NCBI RefSeq assembly: GCF_003207815.1
Contig: NZ_NKTX01000014.1
Span: 1-60,966 of the forward strand
Origin: Komagataeibacter oboediens
GTDB lineage: Bacteria > Pseudomonadota > Alphaproteobacteria > Acetobacterales > Acetobacteraceae
Length of the DNA: 60,966 bases
Direction of reading: 5' to 3'
Shown here: piece by piece, positions 28,559 through 38,004 of the stretch
Position numbering within the stretch: the first letter of the stretch is position 1
Layout of the letters: each line of letters starts with the position of its first letter
The notes under the pieces: generated by a model
Told to the model about the DNA's origin: nothing
The model's database searches: none
The model's input: the letters and a program-made list of their open reading frames with translations, nothing else
Translations under genes and position numbers: made by a program

Positions 28559-29949
28559 CAGGCCTGTCCCACCCACGCATCATCTGCCGCGATGGCGGCA
28601 ACGACATGGCGCATCCGGCTGCCAAGGCTGCCTTTGACCATAACGGTATCGCCCGCGCGCAGGGCGGCATGAACCAGCGGCGCAAGCTGGCGGGAATCAG
28701 GCGTCCACCCCCCCTGTAGGGAAGAAGGCAGGGTGTCAAAGAGTGTTTTCATATTCGGGCCGCAACAGAAGACAATATCCGCGTTCGCGCGGACGGCAGG
28801 GAGAAGGGAGACATGCTCATGCCGTGCAAACGCGCCCAGTTCAAGCATGTCACCCAGGACAGCGATACGCCGCCCCGTGGCAACCAGCCCCAGCAGGTCC
28901 AGGGCCGCCTGCACGGATGCGGGTGATGCATTGTAGCTTTCATCCAGCAGGGTAACCTTGTCATGCATCACCCTTGCCATCGCCCCGCGCCCCGCGCCGG
29001 GGTGGAAGGTGGCCAGTCCCGCGACCGCATGGCCCATGTCCGCGCCCAGCGCATGTGCCGCAGCCAGCGCCAGCATCGCGTTCCCGGCCATGTGCCGCCC
29101 CGGCGCGTTCACCCGTGCATGTCCCTGCCAGCCGGGCAGGCGCAGGTCGAACCCGCTGCCATGTGCATCGGATTTCACGTCCGTTGCCTGCACGGTGCAG
29201 TCCGCCGTCGTCCCCGCCCACCACAGCGTGGCGCCCGCGGTGGCGGCATTGTCGCGGAAATATGCGGCGCCGGTCACGTCATGGGGCACGATGCCGGTCC
29301 CGCCACGGGGCAGGGCCAGCAGGATTTCCGCCTTTTCACGCGCAATGGCGTCGATACTGCCCATAAGCCCCAGGTGTGAGGAGGCAACCGTCGTCACGAC
29401 CGCGACATCAGGCCGCACCATGGCGGCCAGTGGCGCGATCTCGCCGGGGTGGTTCATCCCGATTTCACATACACAGTACGCAGCCGTGGCGGGCAGGCGC
29501 GCCAGCGTCAGCGGCACGCCCCAGTGGTTGTTGTACGACGCCACGGCATAATGCGTGGGGCCGCAGGCCTGCAGGGCATGGCGCAGCATGTCCTTGACCG
29601 ATGTCTTGCCCACGCTGCCGGTCACCGCCACCATGCGTCCTGCAAAGCGCATGCGGGCGAAACGCGCCATGTCCTGCATGGCCACCAGCGTGTCGTCCAC
29701 ATGCAGGATGCGCGGATCATCGCCACACGGTTCATGCGCCACGACCGCCGCCGCCCCCGCATCCAGTGCTGCCGCGACATGGGCATGCCCGTTGCTGTTT
29801 TCGCCCTTCAGCGCAATGAACACGTCACCGGGCTGCAGTGTGCGCGTATCGATCGAGACGCCGGTTCCGGCAATGTCCGCGTGCGATGCTGAGGGGAAAT
29901 GCCCCGATGTCGCGGCCAGCAGGTCCGCGCGGTTCCATAGCAGTGTCAT
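28558..29949 (-). CDS. murF: UDP-MurNAc-tripeptide--D-Ala-D-Ala ligase MurF
   Basis: The 463-residue ligase adds the D-Ala-D-Ala made by Ddl. It has the N-terminal [23 protein letters not shown] loop [25 protein letters not shown] and [17 protein letters not shown]. Its start overlaps the murE stop by ATGA. Confidence 0.98.
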   Translation of the reverse strand: MTLLWNRADLLAATSGHFPSASHADIAGTGVSIDTRTLQPGDVFIALKGENSNGHAHVAAALDAGAAAVVAHEPCGDDPRILHVDDTLVAMQDMARFARMRFAGRMVAVTGSVGKTSVKDMLRHALQACGPTHYAVASYNNHWGVPLTLARLPATAAYCVCEIGMNHPGEIAPLAAMVRPDVAVVTTVASSHLGLMGSIDAIAREKAEILLALPRGGTGIVPHDVTGAAYFRDNAATAGATLWWAGTTADCTVQATDVKSDAHGSGFDLRLPGWQGHARVNAPGRHMAGNAMLALAAAHALGADMGHAVAGLATFHPGAGRGAMARVMHDKVTLLDESYNASPASVQAALDLLGLVATGRRIAVLGDMLELGAFARHEHVSLLPAVRANADIVFCCGPNMKTLFDTLPSSLQGGWTPDSRQLAPLVHAALRAGDTVMVKGSLGSRMRHVVAAIAADDAWVGQA

Positions 29950-31424
29950 TCATTCCCCGTCAGGCCACGGATGACCGTGGCATCATCAAATGGCAGGACA
30001 TCGTGGCCCACGACCTGTCCCTGTTCATGTCCCTTGCCCGCGACCACCAGCACGTCGCCTGCATCCAGCATGTCCAGCCCGGCGGCGATCGCCTGACGCC
30101 GGTCCCCGATTTCGGTCGCGCCGGGTGCGGCCGCCATGATCGCGGCGCGAATGGCGGCAGGCTGTTCCGTGCGGGGGTTGTCGTCGGTCACGATCACCCG
30201 GTCGGCCAGGCGGGTGGCGGTTTCCCCCATGACGGGCCGCTTGCCCCGGTCGCGGTCGCCGCCCGCCCCCATGACCACCACCAGGCGGCCGTGGGTATGC
30301 GGGCGCAGGGACAGCAGCAGGCGTTCCAGCGCATCGGGCGTATGGGCGTAATCGACATATGCCGCAGCCCCGCTGGACAGGACCGCAACCTGTTCCATCC
30401 GCCCCCGTACCCCACGCAGTTGGGCCAGCAGGGGCACGGCCCTGTCCGGCCCGTCCACGTCCCTGTCCGCCATGGCTGCGGCCAGCAGCATGTTATCCAC
30501 CTGGAAACGGCCCACCAGCGGCACCGTGACCTCGTGCACCATGGCGGCGGTGGCGATGCGCAGGATCTGACCCGTGGGGGTGGGGCATGCACCCAGCAGG
30601 CGCAGGGTAGCGCCCTGTTCGCCAGTACTGCGCAGGACAAGGTCGCGGCGTCGGGCGATGTCGGTAATCGCAGTACAGGTGGCCACGTCCATGTCCGCGT
30701 TGATGGCGGCAATGCCGCCTTCGGGCAGGACGGTGTCAAACAGCCGCAGTTTCGCCGCGCGGTAATGTTCGGTCGTGCCGTGGTAATCCAGATGGTCGCG
30801 GGTCAGGTTGCTGAAGCCTGCGGCATAGGGCGCCAGTCCGTCCAGCCTGCGTTGTTCCAGCCCGTGGGATGATGCCTCGATCGCCACATGGCCCACGCCA
30901 TTTTCCGCCATGGCGCCCAGCAGGCGCATCAGTCCAACGCTGTCCGGCGTGGTCAGCACCGGCCCGCAATCGGGCAGCGCGCAGGGGGCGACGGCCCCCA
31001 ACGTGCCAATGGTGCCCGCAGCATATCCCCGCAGCGCCCAGATCTGGCGCAGGAACTCCACGGTACTGGTCTTGCCGTTCGTACCGGTGACCGCTGCGAT
31101 GCATTCGGGGACATGCGGCGTCAGCACGCGTGCGACCAGCGCCAGCATGCGCCGTGCGTCCGGCACCCGTATCGCCACAATGCCTGCAGGCACGTGACAG
31201 GGCGACATGTCCAGCAGCACGGCCACGGCCCCGCTGGCCACGGCCTGCGGGATATAGGACCGGCCATCCATGTGCGTGCCATGCAGCGCGGCGAAGATCA
31301 TGCCGGGACGGATGGCGCGGCTGTCGGCGGTGATGCCGGTAATGGACAGGTGGTCCGCCCCGGCGGGCACGGGTGTCTCCACGCCGGAACGGCGCAGGAC
31401 TTCAGGCAGGCGCATTGCTCTCAT
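29946..31424 (-). CDS. murE: UDP-MurNAc-L-Ala-D-Glu--meso-DAP ligase MurE
   Basis: The 492-residue ligase adds the third residue of the stem peptide. It has GITADSRAIRPGMIFAALHG, ATP loop VTGTNGKTSTVEFL, and YVDYAHTPDALERLL. The substrate motif DDNPRTEQP matches the DNPR signature of enzymes that add meso-diaminopimelate. ATGA overlaps bind it to ftsI and murF. Confidence 0.98.
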   Translation of the reverse strand: MRAMRLPEVLRRSGVETPVPAGADHLSITGITADSRAIRPGMIFAALHGTHMDGRSYIPQAVASGAVAVLLDMSPCHVPAGIVAIRVPDARRMLALVARVLTPHVPECIAAVTGTNGKTSTVEFLRQIWALRGYAAGTIGTLGAVAPCALPDCGPVLTTPDSVGLMRLLGAMAENGVGHVAIEASSHGLEQRRLDGLAPYAAGFSNLTRDHLDYHGTTEHYRAAKLRLFDTVLPEGGIAAINADMDVATCTAITDIARRRDLVLRSTGEQGATLRLLGACPTPTGQILRIATAAMVHEVTVPLVGRFQVDNMLLAAAMADRDVDGPDRAVPLLAQLRGVRGRMEQVAVLSSGAAAYVDYAHTPDALERLLLSLRPHTHGRLVVVMGAGGDRDRGKRPVMGETATRLADRVIVTDDNPRTEQPAAIRAAIMAAAPGATEIGDRRQAIAAGLDMLDAGDVLVVAGKGHEQGQVVGHDVLPFDDATVIRGLTGNE

Positions 31425-33430
31425 CCCCTGTTGCGCGGGTGTGGGGCGGGCAGGCTGTCCACATCGTTGCGGGCATGCAGGTTACGGGCGGGAACCTGTG
31501 CCGTATCGGCAGTGCCGCGGGACGTATGCGCATGGCGGCCCGTCGCCTCGCGTTCATGCTCATGCAGGTGGGCCGTGCCCGGGTCATAGCCCGGGCCCAG
31601 CGCGCGATAGCCACGCGGCACGGCGGGCTTCATGGGAATGGCCAGCGAGGCCTCGATCGCCGCGGTATGCTGCGTGTCGGGGAACAGGCCCAGCATGGGG
31701 GCAATGCGCGTAATCATGTGCGACGCCGTGGGGGCCGCGTTCCAGCCTGCCGTGGTCCAGCCATGGGTCTGGGCCGTGGGCTTGGGGCTGTCCAGCATGA
31801 CATAGATCGCGTAACGCGGCGCGTTCATGGGGAAAATGCCGGTAAAGGCGGAGACGTTGACGTGCTTGAGGTAGCCGCCATGCGGGCCGATCTTTTCCGC
31901 GGTCCCCGTCTTGCCGCCTACATAATAACCGGGGGATTCCGCCTTCTGGCCCGTGCCCTTCGCCACGTCCAGACGCAGGATCTTGCGCAGGATGTCGGAA
32001 TTGGCGGCCGAAATCAGGCGTTCGGCATCAGCGGGCATGCCGGGTGCCGCATCCGGCGCGTCGGGTGTCGTCCCGTCGTGGCTGGCCTCCGCCGCGACCA
32101 GCGTGGGCCTGAGCAGGAAGCCCCCATTGGCGGTCGCCGCCGTGCCCCGGACGATGGAAAGCGGGGGCTCGGCCACGCCATGGCCGAACGCGACCGTCAT
32201 GGTGGTTGATACGCCCCAGTTATGGACGGAGGGAATGATGGGCCGCCCCGCTTCGGGCAGTTCGACCGGCACGCGGGAAAAGAAGCCCATGTTGCGCAGC
32301 CAGTCCTGCTGGCGCGCAGCCCCTGCATCCAGCGCGATGTGCGCCGCCGCCGGGTTGGAGGAATAGGCCATGACCTCCGGCAGGGACAGCCACGGGGCGA
32401 AATGGTCGGCCTTCATGTCCGATATGGTGAAGCGCCCGATCTTGATGGGCGTGCTGGAAAAGCTGTCCCATATGTGCGCGACCCCTTCCTGCAGGGCCAT
32501 GGCCACGGTCTGCAGCTTGAAGGTCGATCCGGGTTCGTACATGCCGGTCACGGCGCGGTTGAAGCGGGAATCAGGCGATGCGCGGCCAAAGTCATTGGCA
32601 TCGTAATCGGGCAGGCTGACCATGGTTATGATCTCGCCGGTGTGCACGTCCATGACGATGGCACACGCCCCGATGGCCTGGAACGTGTCCATGGCGGACT
32701 GAAGTTCGTCATGCACCACGTTCTGCACGCGCACATCAACAGACAGGCGCAGCGGTGCGCGGTCGCTGTCCAGCCGTTTGTCGAAAAACCGTTCGACGCC
32801 CGCCACGCCATGATCGTCAATGTCCACGCCACCGAGGATCTGGGCGGCCACGCGGCCCATGGGGTAGCGGCGGCGCTCGCCCGGTTCGAAATAGATGCCC
32901 GGAATACCCAGGTTGTTGATCGCCAGTTCCTGTGCCGGGGAAATGTCACGCGCCAGATAGACGAACTGCTTGTTCAGCGACAGGCGGCGTTTCGTTTCTT
33001 CTTCGTTCAGGGTGGGCAGGGCGCTTTTCAGCTTGTGGGCCGCATCGGTGGCGTCGATCATTTCCTGCGGGTTGGCATAGACCTGCGCCACCGGCAGCGA
33101 CATGGCAAGCACCTGCCCGCTACGGTCGATGATCGATGCGCGGTGCACCTGCGGCAGCGCGATATCCCCCGCGATCATGCCCTTGGGGTCGCTTTTGGGG
33201 ATGGGGGGAACCTGTGGCGCAATCTGCTGCTGCTGGGGCGGCATGGGGCGGATGATCGTCGCCAGCGTAAGCTTCAGTCCAATGGCCGAAAACAGGATGC
33301 AGAACACCCCCGCCACGACCACAAGGCGCGCATGCATCCGGTCCTGCGCCATAAGCGTACGCAGGCTGCCACCAACAGGGATGGTGTCCTGCGCGCGTCT
33401 GGCTGGCTGGTCATGGTTCGGGTCGGTCAT
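31421..33430 (-). CDS. ftsI: Septal transpeptidase FtsI (PBP3)
   Basis: The 669-residue class B penicillin-binding protein has one N-terminal membrane helix (LVVVAGVFCILFSAIGLKL) and a periplasmic pedestal domain. The transpeptidase domain has all three motifs: STFK (YEPGSTFKLQTV), SSN (MAYSSNPAAAH) and KTG (VGGKTGTAEK). It cross-links septal peptidoglycan. A His/Arg-rich tail of about 45 residues follows the enzyme domain. Confidence 0.97.
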   Translation of the reverse strand: MTDPNHDQPARRAQDTIPVGGSLRTLMAQDRMHARLVVVAGVFCILFSAIGLKLTLATIIRPMPPQQQQIAPQVPPIPKSDPKGMIAGDIALPQVHRASIIDRSGQVLAMSLPVAQVYANPQEMIDATDAAHKLKSALPTLNEEETKRRLSLNKQFVYLARDISPAQELAINNLGIPGIYFEPGERRRYPMGRVAAQILGGVDIDDHGVAGVERFFDKRLDSDRAPLRLSVDVRVQNVVHDELQSAMDTFQAIGACAIVMDVHTGEIITMVSLPDYDANDFGRASPDSRFNRAVTGMYEPGSTFKLQTVAMALQEGVAHIWDSFSSTPIKIGRFTISDMKADHFAPWLSLPEVMAYSSNPAAAHIALDAGAARQQDWLRNMGFFSRVPVELPEAGRPIIPSVHNWGVSTTMTVAFGHGVAEPPLSIVRGTAATANGGFLLRPTLVAAEASHDGTTPDAPDAAPGMPADAERLISAANSDILRKILRLDVAKGTGQKAESPGYYVGGKTGTAEKIGPHGGYLKHVNVSAFTGIFPMNAPRYAIYVMLDSPKPTAQTHGWTTAGWNAAPTASHMITRIAPMLGLFPDTQHTAAIEASLAIPMKPAVPRGYRALGPGYDPGTAHLHEHEREATGRHAHTSRGTADTAQVPARNLHARNDVDSLPAPHPRNRG

Positions 33431-33477
33431 GCGCGTTCCGGGCCGGTGGGCCGGCGGGGTGGTGGGACAGGGGTCAG

Positions 33478-34269
33478 TCAGTTGCTGACAGGCACCGGTG
33501 GCGGCAGGGCGCTGACATGCGGGGTGCCAAGGGAACTGCCACCCATATGCACGGGGGCTGCCACGGGGTGCCAGGCTGCCTCGGCTATGTTCTGGCTGTG
33601 TGCATGATAGCTGCCGACCCCCATGCGGGTGGGGGAGACGATGCTGTCATGCACGGCCGCCGCATGCGTGGGTTCTGCTGCCGCCACGGCCACCGGGCGT
33701 TCGGGGGCATGGACGTGTTCCACCACCGGGGGATGGGTCACGGGCGTCCTGACCTCGTTCTGCGCCAGGGCGCGGGCCAGTGCGTCATGCTGTGCTGCGG
33801 GTTCGCTGTGACGGGGGGCTGCCGCCACGTGATCGACATGCGGCGCAGCCGGGGGGGCGGGTAGCGGCGGGGCGACGTGCTGCGTCATGTCATGCGGCGT
33901 CGGGACCGCGACATGATCTGCTGCAAGTGTTGCGACCATGGTGGCGCGTGGGGCCGGGGCGGGGCGATGCATCGGGCTGCCGGGGGCGGGCATGTGGGAC
34001 GCCAGCGCCGACATCTGCACGAACTGCGTGGGGGTGACGGGTTGCAGCCCCCTGTCATACCGGCTGGCCAGCGTGCCCAGCCGGTCGGGCTGGTTCAGCA
34101 TGGCCCATTCGGCACGCAGCATGGCCGTCTGTGAACGCACGTGTTCGGTCTGTTCCACGATCTGGGCGATCTGGTGATCAAGCGCGGTGGTCTGCTGTTT
34201 CTTGTTATACAGGAACAGGCCCGATATCGCCGCCACCACGGCGCAGAAAAACGTGACAAACCGACTCAT
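33478..34269 (-). CDS. ftsL: FtsL-like division protein with a long His/Pro/Ala-rich tail
   Basis: The start at 34269 (263 residues, MSRFVTFF) makes an ATGA overlap with the rsmH stop. The first 90 residues fit FtsL: one membrane helix (about 4-21) and a coiled coil (about 25-60, including [18 protein letters not shown]), in the canonical place between rsmH and ftsI. The remaining 170 or so residues are low-complexity and rich in His, Pro and Ala, with no domain I recognise. Standard FtsL is about 100-120 residues, so this tail is a large periplasmic addition. The tail could bind metal or reach through the periplasm; this is inference. Confidence 0.82.
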   Translation of the reverse strand: MSRFVTFFCAVVAAISGLFLYNKKQQTTALDHQIAQIVEQTEHVRSQTAMLRAEWAMLNQPDRLGTLASRYDRGLQPVTPTQFVQMSALASHMPAPGSPMHRPAPAPRATMVATLAADHVAVPTPHDMTQHVAPPLPAPPAAPHVDHVAAAPRHSEPAAQHDALARALAQNEVRTPVTHPPVVEHVHAPERPVAVAAAEPTHAAAVHDSIVSPTRMGVGSYHAHSQNIAEAAWHPVAAPVHMGGSSLGTPHVSALPPPVPVSN

Positions 34270-35270
34270 TCGGCAGGTTCCGATGCTGGAATGGATGAGG
34301 GGGCAATGCATTCCATCGCGCGCAGTCTTGCGCTGCGTGCACGTGGATTACGGCGGGTTTCTTCGTCTCCCGGCCGGATGGGGCGTCCGGTCAGCAGCCT
34401 GAAATCTGCAGGCGCGGCGCGCGCGGTCATGGCGCGCGGGTCATGGCGCGAGGGGGCGGGCATGCGCCCCGCAGCCCGCGACATGGCCTGCTTGACCAGC
34501 CTGTCCTCCAGCGAATGGAACGACACGACCACCAGCCGGCCGCCGGGGGCAAGCAGGCGCGGGGCCTGTTCCAGCACGCGGGTGATCTGGCCCAGTTCGT
34601 CATTGACGTGAATGCGCAGGCCCTGGAACGTACGGGTGGCGGGGTCGATGCCCGAGCGGTCTGGACGCACGACCGAACGCACCACATCGGCCAGTTGCGA
34701 CGTGCGCAGCAGCGGGGCCTCGGCCCGGGCGGCCACGATGGCGCGGGCCACGCGGCGCGACAGCCGTTCCTCGCCATAATGATAGATGATGTCGGCCAGT
34801 TCGCTTTCAGGCAGGGTGTTGACCACGTCGGCGGCCGTCGGCCCCGTGTCATTCATGCGCATGTCCAGCGGACCATCCATGCGGAATGAGAAACCGCGCT
34901 CGGCCTCATCGATCTGGTAGGACGATACGCCAAGGTCCAGCACGATGCCGTCCACCGTCGTGACGCCGTCGCCCGCCAGCAGGTCCGCCATGTCGGCAAA
35001 CCCGCCATGAAGCAGGTGCAGCCGCGAACCGCCGCCCCGCGCATCGGGGAAGGCGGGGGCAAGGGCCGCGCCACGTGCGATGGCAGCGGGGTCGCGGTCT
35101 ATGCCCCACAGCTGGCAGTCACACGCGGCAAGGATGGCGCGGGCATAACCGCCACCGCCGAATGTACCGTCCACGTAACGTCCGCCATCATGCGGGGCGA
35201 GGTATTCCATGACCTCGGCCAGCATGACGGGCACATGCCCGGGGTCGTGCGGGGGAAAGGGGCCGTTCAT
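34266..35270 (-). CDS. rsmH: 16S rRNA m4C1402 methyltransferase RsmH (MraW)
   Basis: The 334-residue SAM enzyme N4-methylates C1402 of 16S rRNA. It has [31 protein letters not shown] (SAM site), [19 protein letters not shown] and [17 protein letters not shown]. Overlaps mraZ and ftsL by ATGA. Confidence 0.98.
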   Translation of the reverse strand: MNGPFPPHDPGHVPVMLAEVMEYLAPHDGGRYVDGTFGGGGYARAILAACDCQLWGIDRDPAAIARGAALAPAFPDARGGGSRLHLLHGGFADMADLLAGDGVTTVDGIVLDLGVSSYQIDEAERGFSFRMDGPLDMRMNDTGPTAADVVNTLPESELADIIYHYGEERLSRRVARAIVAARAEAPLLRTSQLADVVRSVVRPDRSGIDPATRTFQGLRIHVNDELGQITRVLEQAPRLLAPGGRLVVVSFHSLEDRLVKQAMSRAAGRMPAPSRHDPRAMTARAAPADFRLLTGRPIRPGDEETRRNPRARSARLRAMECIAPSSIPASEPAE

Positions 35271-35743
35271 GACGGCGTGCCCGTACCGCTGGCCACGCCC
35301 CGGCCCGAAGTCAGGCGGCGGGCGCGTTCGCGCGCGGTGGTGCGGCGTGCAAGGGCCGCCTGCGGATCCCAGATCTGGAAAGTGCGGCCCAGCCCCATGA
35401 AGGTGACCTGATCCGTCAGGCCCGCGTATGTGCGCAGCGTTTCGGGCAGCAGGATGCGGCCTTCCTTGTCCGCTTCGAATGGATAGGCATCGGCATACAG
35501 CGCGGTGGCGAGGTCGTCATGGTCTTCGGAAAAAATATCCATTTCATCCAGCGGGCGGGTCAGTGCGGCAAATGCATCGGCGGGCCATGCCTCAAGGCAG
35601 GGGTGCAGATGGGACGGGCGCAGTATGGCCAGTGGCTCGCCCGATTTGGCCCTGGCACGCAGCGCCGTGCGGAATGCGGAGGGAATGGAAACCCGTCCTT
35701 TTGCATCCAGCCGGTTCTGGTGTGTGCCCAGGAATACACTCAC
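35267..35743 (-). CDS. mraZ: Transcriptional regulator MraZ
   Basis: The 158-residue protein has two SpoVT/AbrB-like halves: [20 protein letters not shown] and the second copy [20 protein letters not shown]. MraZ proteins form rings that bind TGGGN repeats in their own promoter and repress the division cluster, as known from E. coli. It is first in the cluster, and matching repeats lie about 104-128 bases upstream. Confidence 0.97.
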   Translation of the reverse strand: MSVFLGTHQNRLDAKGRVSIPSAFRTALRARAKSGEPLAILRPSHLHPCLEAWPADAFAALTRPLDEMDIFSEDHDDLATALYADAYPFEADKEGRILLPETLRTYAGLTDQVTFMGLGRTFQIWDPQAALARRTTARERARRLTSGRGVASGTGTPS

Positions 35744-35846
35744 GCTGCGCGATGCCCTCCCTTGGCATGAATTTCAGGAACCGGATGGAACGCCCGCGGG
35801 CGACGCCGCCAGGATCTGGCTGATCGCCCTCTGTCCGGTGTGATCA

Positions 35847-35871
35847 TGGGATAACATGGGATTTTATGGGT
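35847..35871 (+). promoter_or_regulatory. Triple TGGGN repeat: probable MraZ operator
   Basis: TGGGA (35847-35851), TGGGA (35857-35861) and TGGGT (35867-35871) are separated by exactly 5 bases each, so the period is one helical turn. This matches the published E. coli MraZ target. The repeats read on the plus strand, opposite to mraZ, and lie across the candidate promoter. Confidence 0.75.
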
Positions 35872-35877
35872 GGTCAA
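35848..35877 (-). promoter_or_regulatory. Candidate promoter of the mraZ division cluster
   Basis: On the minus strand TTGACC (35872-35877) and TATCCC (35848-35853) stand 18 bases apart. The -35 box is a good match and the -10 a poor one. The MraZ repeats fill the spacer and overlap the -10, which would explain repression. Confidence 0.4.
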
Positions 35878-36076
35878 TTAAAGATGTAGGAAAGATGGCT
35901 GAAAACTGCAGTTATTCCAGCACTGGCGGGTCGGGATGCAGGTAAAGCGGGCAAAGGGCGCGCAATGTGGCAGCAATGTGATATGTTTATGTTTTGTTCT
36001 TTAGTATTAATACTTGTAAACAACTCTGGGTAAAGCGCCCCGCGCGCGCCGATTCACAGCAGAAACAGGAAAAAAT
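35878..36076. other. AT-richer spacer between mraZ promoter and rnpB
   Basis: The gap from mraZ to rnpB is about 330 bases in all. Besides the MraZ operator and promoter it contains no credible gene. The part near 35980-36020 is AT-rich and may hold further promoter elements for the minus-strand cluster. Confidence 0.4.
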
Positions 36077-36484
36077 GCCAGACGGTCTGTAAGCCGGGTT
36101 CTGTCCGCCCATGGGGCGGGACGGTCATTCCTCTGCGATGAACCTTGCGGCACACCTTGCGCGACCAACCCGAACGACGGGGCGGAAACCCCTGATGGCG
36201 CCTTGCGGCCCATCCGTCGTTCCTATTCGGTCTTGCTCCCGGTGGGGTTTGCCCTGCCATCCATGTTACCATGGATGCGGTGCGCTCTTGCCGCACCGTT
36301 TCACCCTTGCCCCCAACACTGCCCGCATTGCTGCGGGCACCGCCGTGGGGGCGGTCTGTTTTCTGTGGCACTGTCCCTGGGGTCGCCCCCGCCGGCCGTT
36401 AGCCGGCACCGTTTTTCCGTGGAGCCCGGACTTTCCTCCATCACGCGGCATGACCACGCGACAGCGACCGTCCGACCGTCTGGC
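36077..36484 (-). ncRNA. rnpB: RNase P RNA (class A)
   Basis: On the minus strand the RNA begins GCCAGACGGTCGGACGG and ends GACCGTCTGGC. The ends (36474-36484 and 36077-36087) form an 11-bp P1 helix. The conserved cores GGAGGAAAGTCCGGGCTCCA near the 5' end and AACCCGGCTTACAGACC near the 3' end identify RNase P RNA. It is the catalytic part of the enzyme that trims tRNA 5' leaders. Length is about 408 nt. Confidence 0.97.
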
Positions 36485-36490
36485 ATGCGG

Positions 36491-36519
36491 AAACTGGCGG
36501 TGCATGCCCCCTGCGTCAA
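36491..36519 (-). promoter_or_regulatory. Candidate rnpB promoter
   Basis: TTGACG (36514-36519) is 17 bases from CAGTTT (36491-36496) on the minus strand. The RNA 5' end (36484) lies 7 bases past the -10, which is the expected start distance. The -10 match is weak. Confidence 0.45.
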
Positions 36520-36586
36520 GCGATAAATGATACGGAAGGGGTGGCCATGCCCTTTTGAATTCCGTTTCCCTGCCGGAGATGCGCCC

Positions 36587-37624
36587 ATGCCAGATTCCAC
36601 CGCCGTGTCCCGTCCCGGTCTGCTGACCCGCCTGCTGCTGGGGAGCATGAAGCTGCGCGCTGGCCGCCGTACCGAAGTTCCCCACACGCTGGAGGACATA
36701 CGCCGCAAGCTGGACCGCCCATGTTTTCCCATGGCGCTGTCATCGCTGCAGGTGCGGCGCATGATTGAATGCCGCGTGCCCGGCAGCCATGGCCTGCTGT
36801 CGGCGCGGCTGTATGTGCCCTATGGCCGGGTGCATGGCGTGGTGCTGTTCATGCATGGGGGCGGGTATGTGCATTGCGGGCTGAATTCGCACCATGGCAT
36901 CTGTTGCAGGCTGGCGCGGCAGTCGGGGGCGGCGGTGCTGTCCATTGCCTACAGCCTTGCGCCTGAAAACCGTTTCCCCGTTGCGGTGGATGACTGCTGG
37001 GCCGCGTTGCAGTGGCTGGCGGGGGAGGCGCATCGCTGGGGCGGGCCGATCGCGGTGGCGGGCGACAGCGCGGGCGGTACGCTGGCCGCGGTGCTGGCGC
37101 AGATGGCGCGTGACCGTGGCGGCCCGGAACTGGCCATGCAACTGCTGTATTATCCGTCACTGTATGGCGAACGCGATGTGCCATCGCGCCAGACCTATGC
37201 CAGCGGCTACATGCTGTCGACCAAGCTTATGGAATGGTATGCCGAACAGTATATCCGCACGCCCGCCGACCTGCGCGATCCGCGTCTTGCACCCATATAC
37301 GCCCGGTCGCTGGCGGGACTGGCGCCTGCGGTGATCGGGCTGGCGCAATGCGATCCCCTGCATGACGAGGGTACCGGCTATGCCGCCGCCATGCAGCAGG
37401 CCGGATGCGTGGCGCAGACCCGCACATGGCGGGGGACGGTTCACGGGTTCCTGAACTTCTATTCCTTCCTGCCCGCCGGGCGCGAGGCCATACGCTATGG
37501 CGCCCACGCCCTGAAGCGGGCCCTGCGTGGCGGGCGCGTGGTCAGCGCGGCAGCGGGTGGAAGACCCCCGGTGACTGCCAGTCCGTCTGGACCTTCTGGT
37601 CAATCCGATCGATCTGCAGCGTAA
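36587..37624 (+). CDS. Alpha/beta hydrolase, hormone-sensitive-lipase type esterase
   Basis: I choose the ATG at 36587 (345 residues, MPDSTAVSRPG) because CGGAG lies about 10 bases before it. The oxyanion motif HGGG (VVLFMHGGGYVHCG), the serine elbow GDSAGG (VAGDSAGGTLAAVL) and the late His in TVHGFLNFYSFLP mark the HSL/family-IV esterases, which hydrolyse short acyl esters. The substrate is unknown. The 3' end overlaps the opposing gene by 83 bases, so its last 27 codons may be poorly conserved. Confidence 0.88.
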   Translation: MPDSTAVSRPGLLTRLLLGSMKLRAGRRTEVPHTLEDIRRKLDRPCFPMALSSLQVRRMIECRVPGSHGLLSARLYVPYGRVHGVVLFMHGGGYVHCGLNSHHGICCRLARQSGAAVLSIAYSLAPENRFPVAVDDCWAALQWLAGEAHRWGGPIAVAGDSAGGTLAAVLAQMARDRGGPELAMQLLYYPSLYGERDVPSRQTYASGYMLSTKLMEWYAEQYIRTPADLRDPRLAPIYARSLAGLAPAVIGLAQCDPLHDEGTGYAAAMQQAGCVAQTRTWRGTVHGFLNFYSFLPAGREAIRYGAHALKRALRGGRVVSAAAGGRPPVTASPSGPSGQSDRSAA

Positions 37625-37997
37625 ACAGGCGTGGCAGGGTGTTACGGTCGCCGGGGCATTTGCCGGAATGTTTTTCCATGACGTCGATGCGCGTGGCGTC
37701 CGGCGGGTCATTGCCGTTGACCACGAACAGCAGGCAGTCCTTGGAATCCGACGTCATGCCGTTATGGGTGACGATGGTGCGGAAATGTTCGACCAGCGCG
37801 GTGTTGTCAAACCAGCTTGTGCGCGAAAAGGTCAGCTTGTCCGCCGCCTGATCCAGCCAGCCCATGCGACCGACCAGAAAGACAAGGGCCGCCATGGGCA
37901 CGATCATGAGCACCCGGCGCACGATCCGCTGTTTCAGGGTGACGGGGCCGCGCCTGCGGGTCAGGCGCGGCGGTGTTGGTGTGGGGGCTCTGGTCAT
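37542..37997 (-). CDS. Hypothetical membrane-anchored protein
   Basis: I do not recognise the family. The 151-residue product has a basic N-terminus, one membrane helix (about 29-42, VLMIVPMAALVFLVG) and then a soluble domain with KDCLLFVVNGNDPPDATRID and two cysteines. It is 7 bases downstream of zwf on the same strand and is probably cotranscribed. Its end overlaps the opposite-strand esterase. Confidence 0.65.
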   Translation of the reverse strand: MTRAPTPTPPRLTRRRGPVTLKQRIVRRVLMIVPMAALVFLVGRMGWLDQAADKLTFSRTSWFDNTALVEHFRTIVTHNGMTSDSKDCLLFVVNGNDPPDATRIDVMEKHSGKCPGDRNTLPRLFTLQIDRIDQKVQTDWQSPGVFHPLPR

Positions 37998-38004
37998 GCG
38001 GGGA

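Noticed and set aside
36054-36530. Several open frames inside 36054-36530
   Set aside because: They overlap RNase P RNA, whose conserved cores and P1 pairing explain the sequence.
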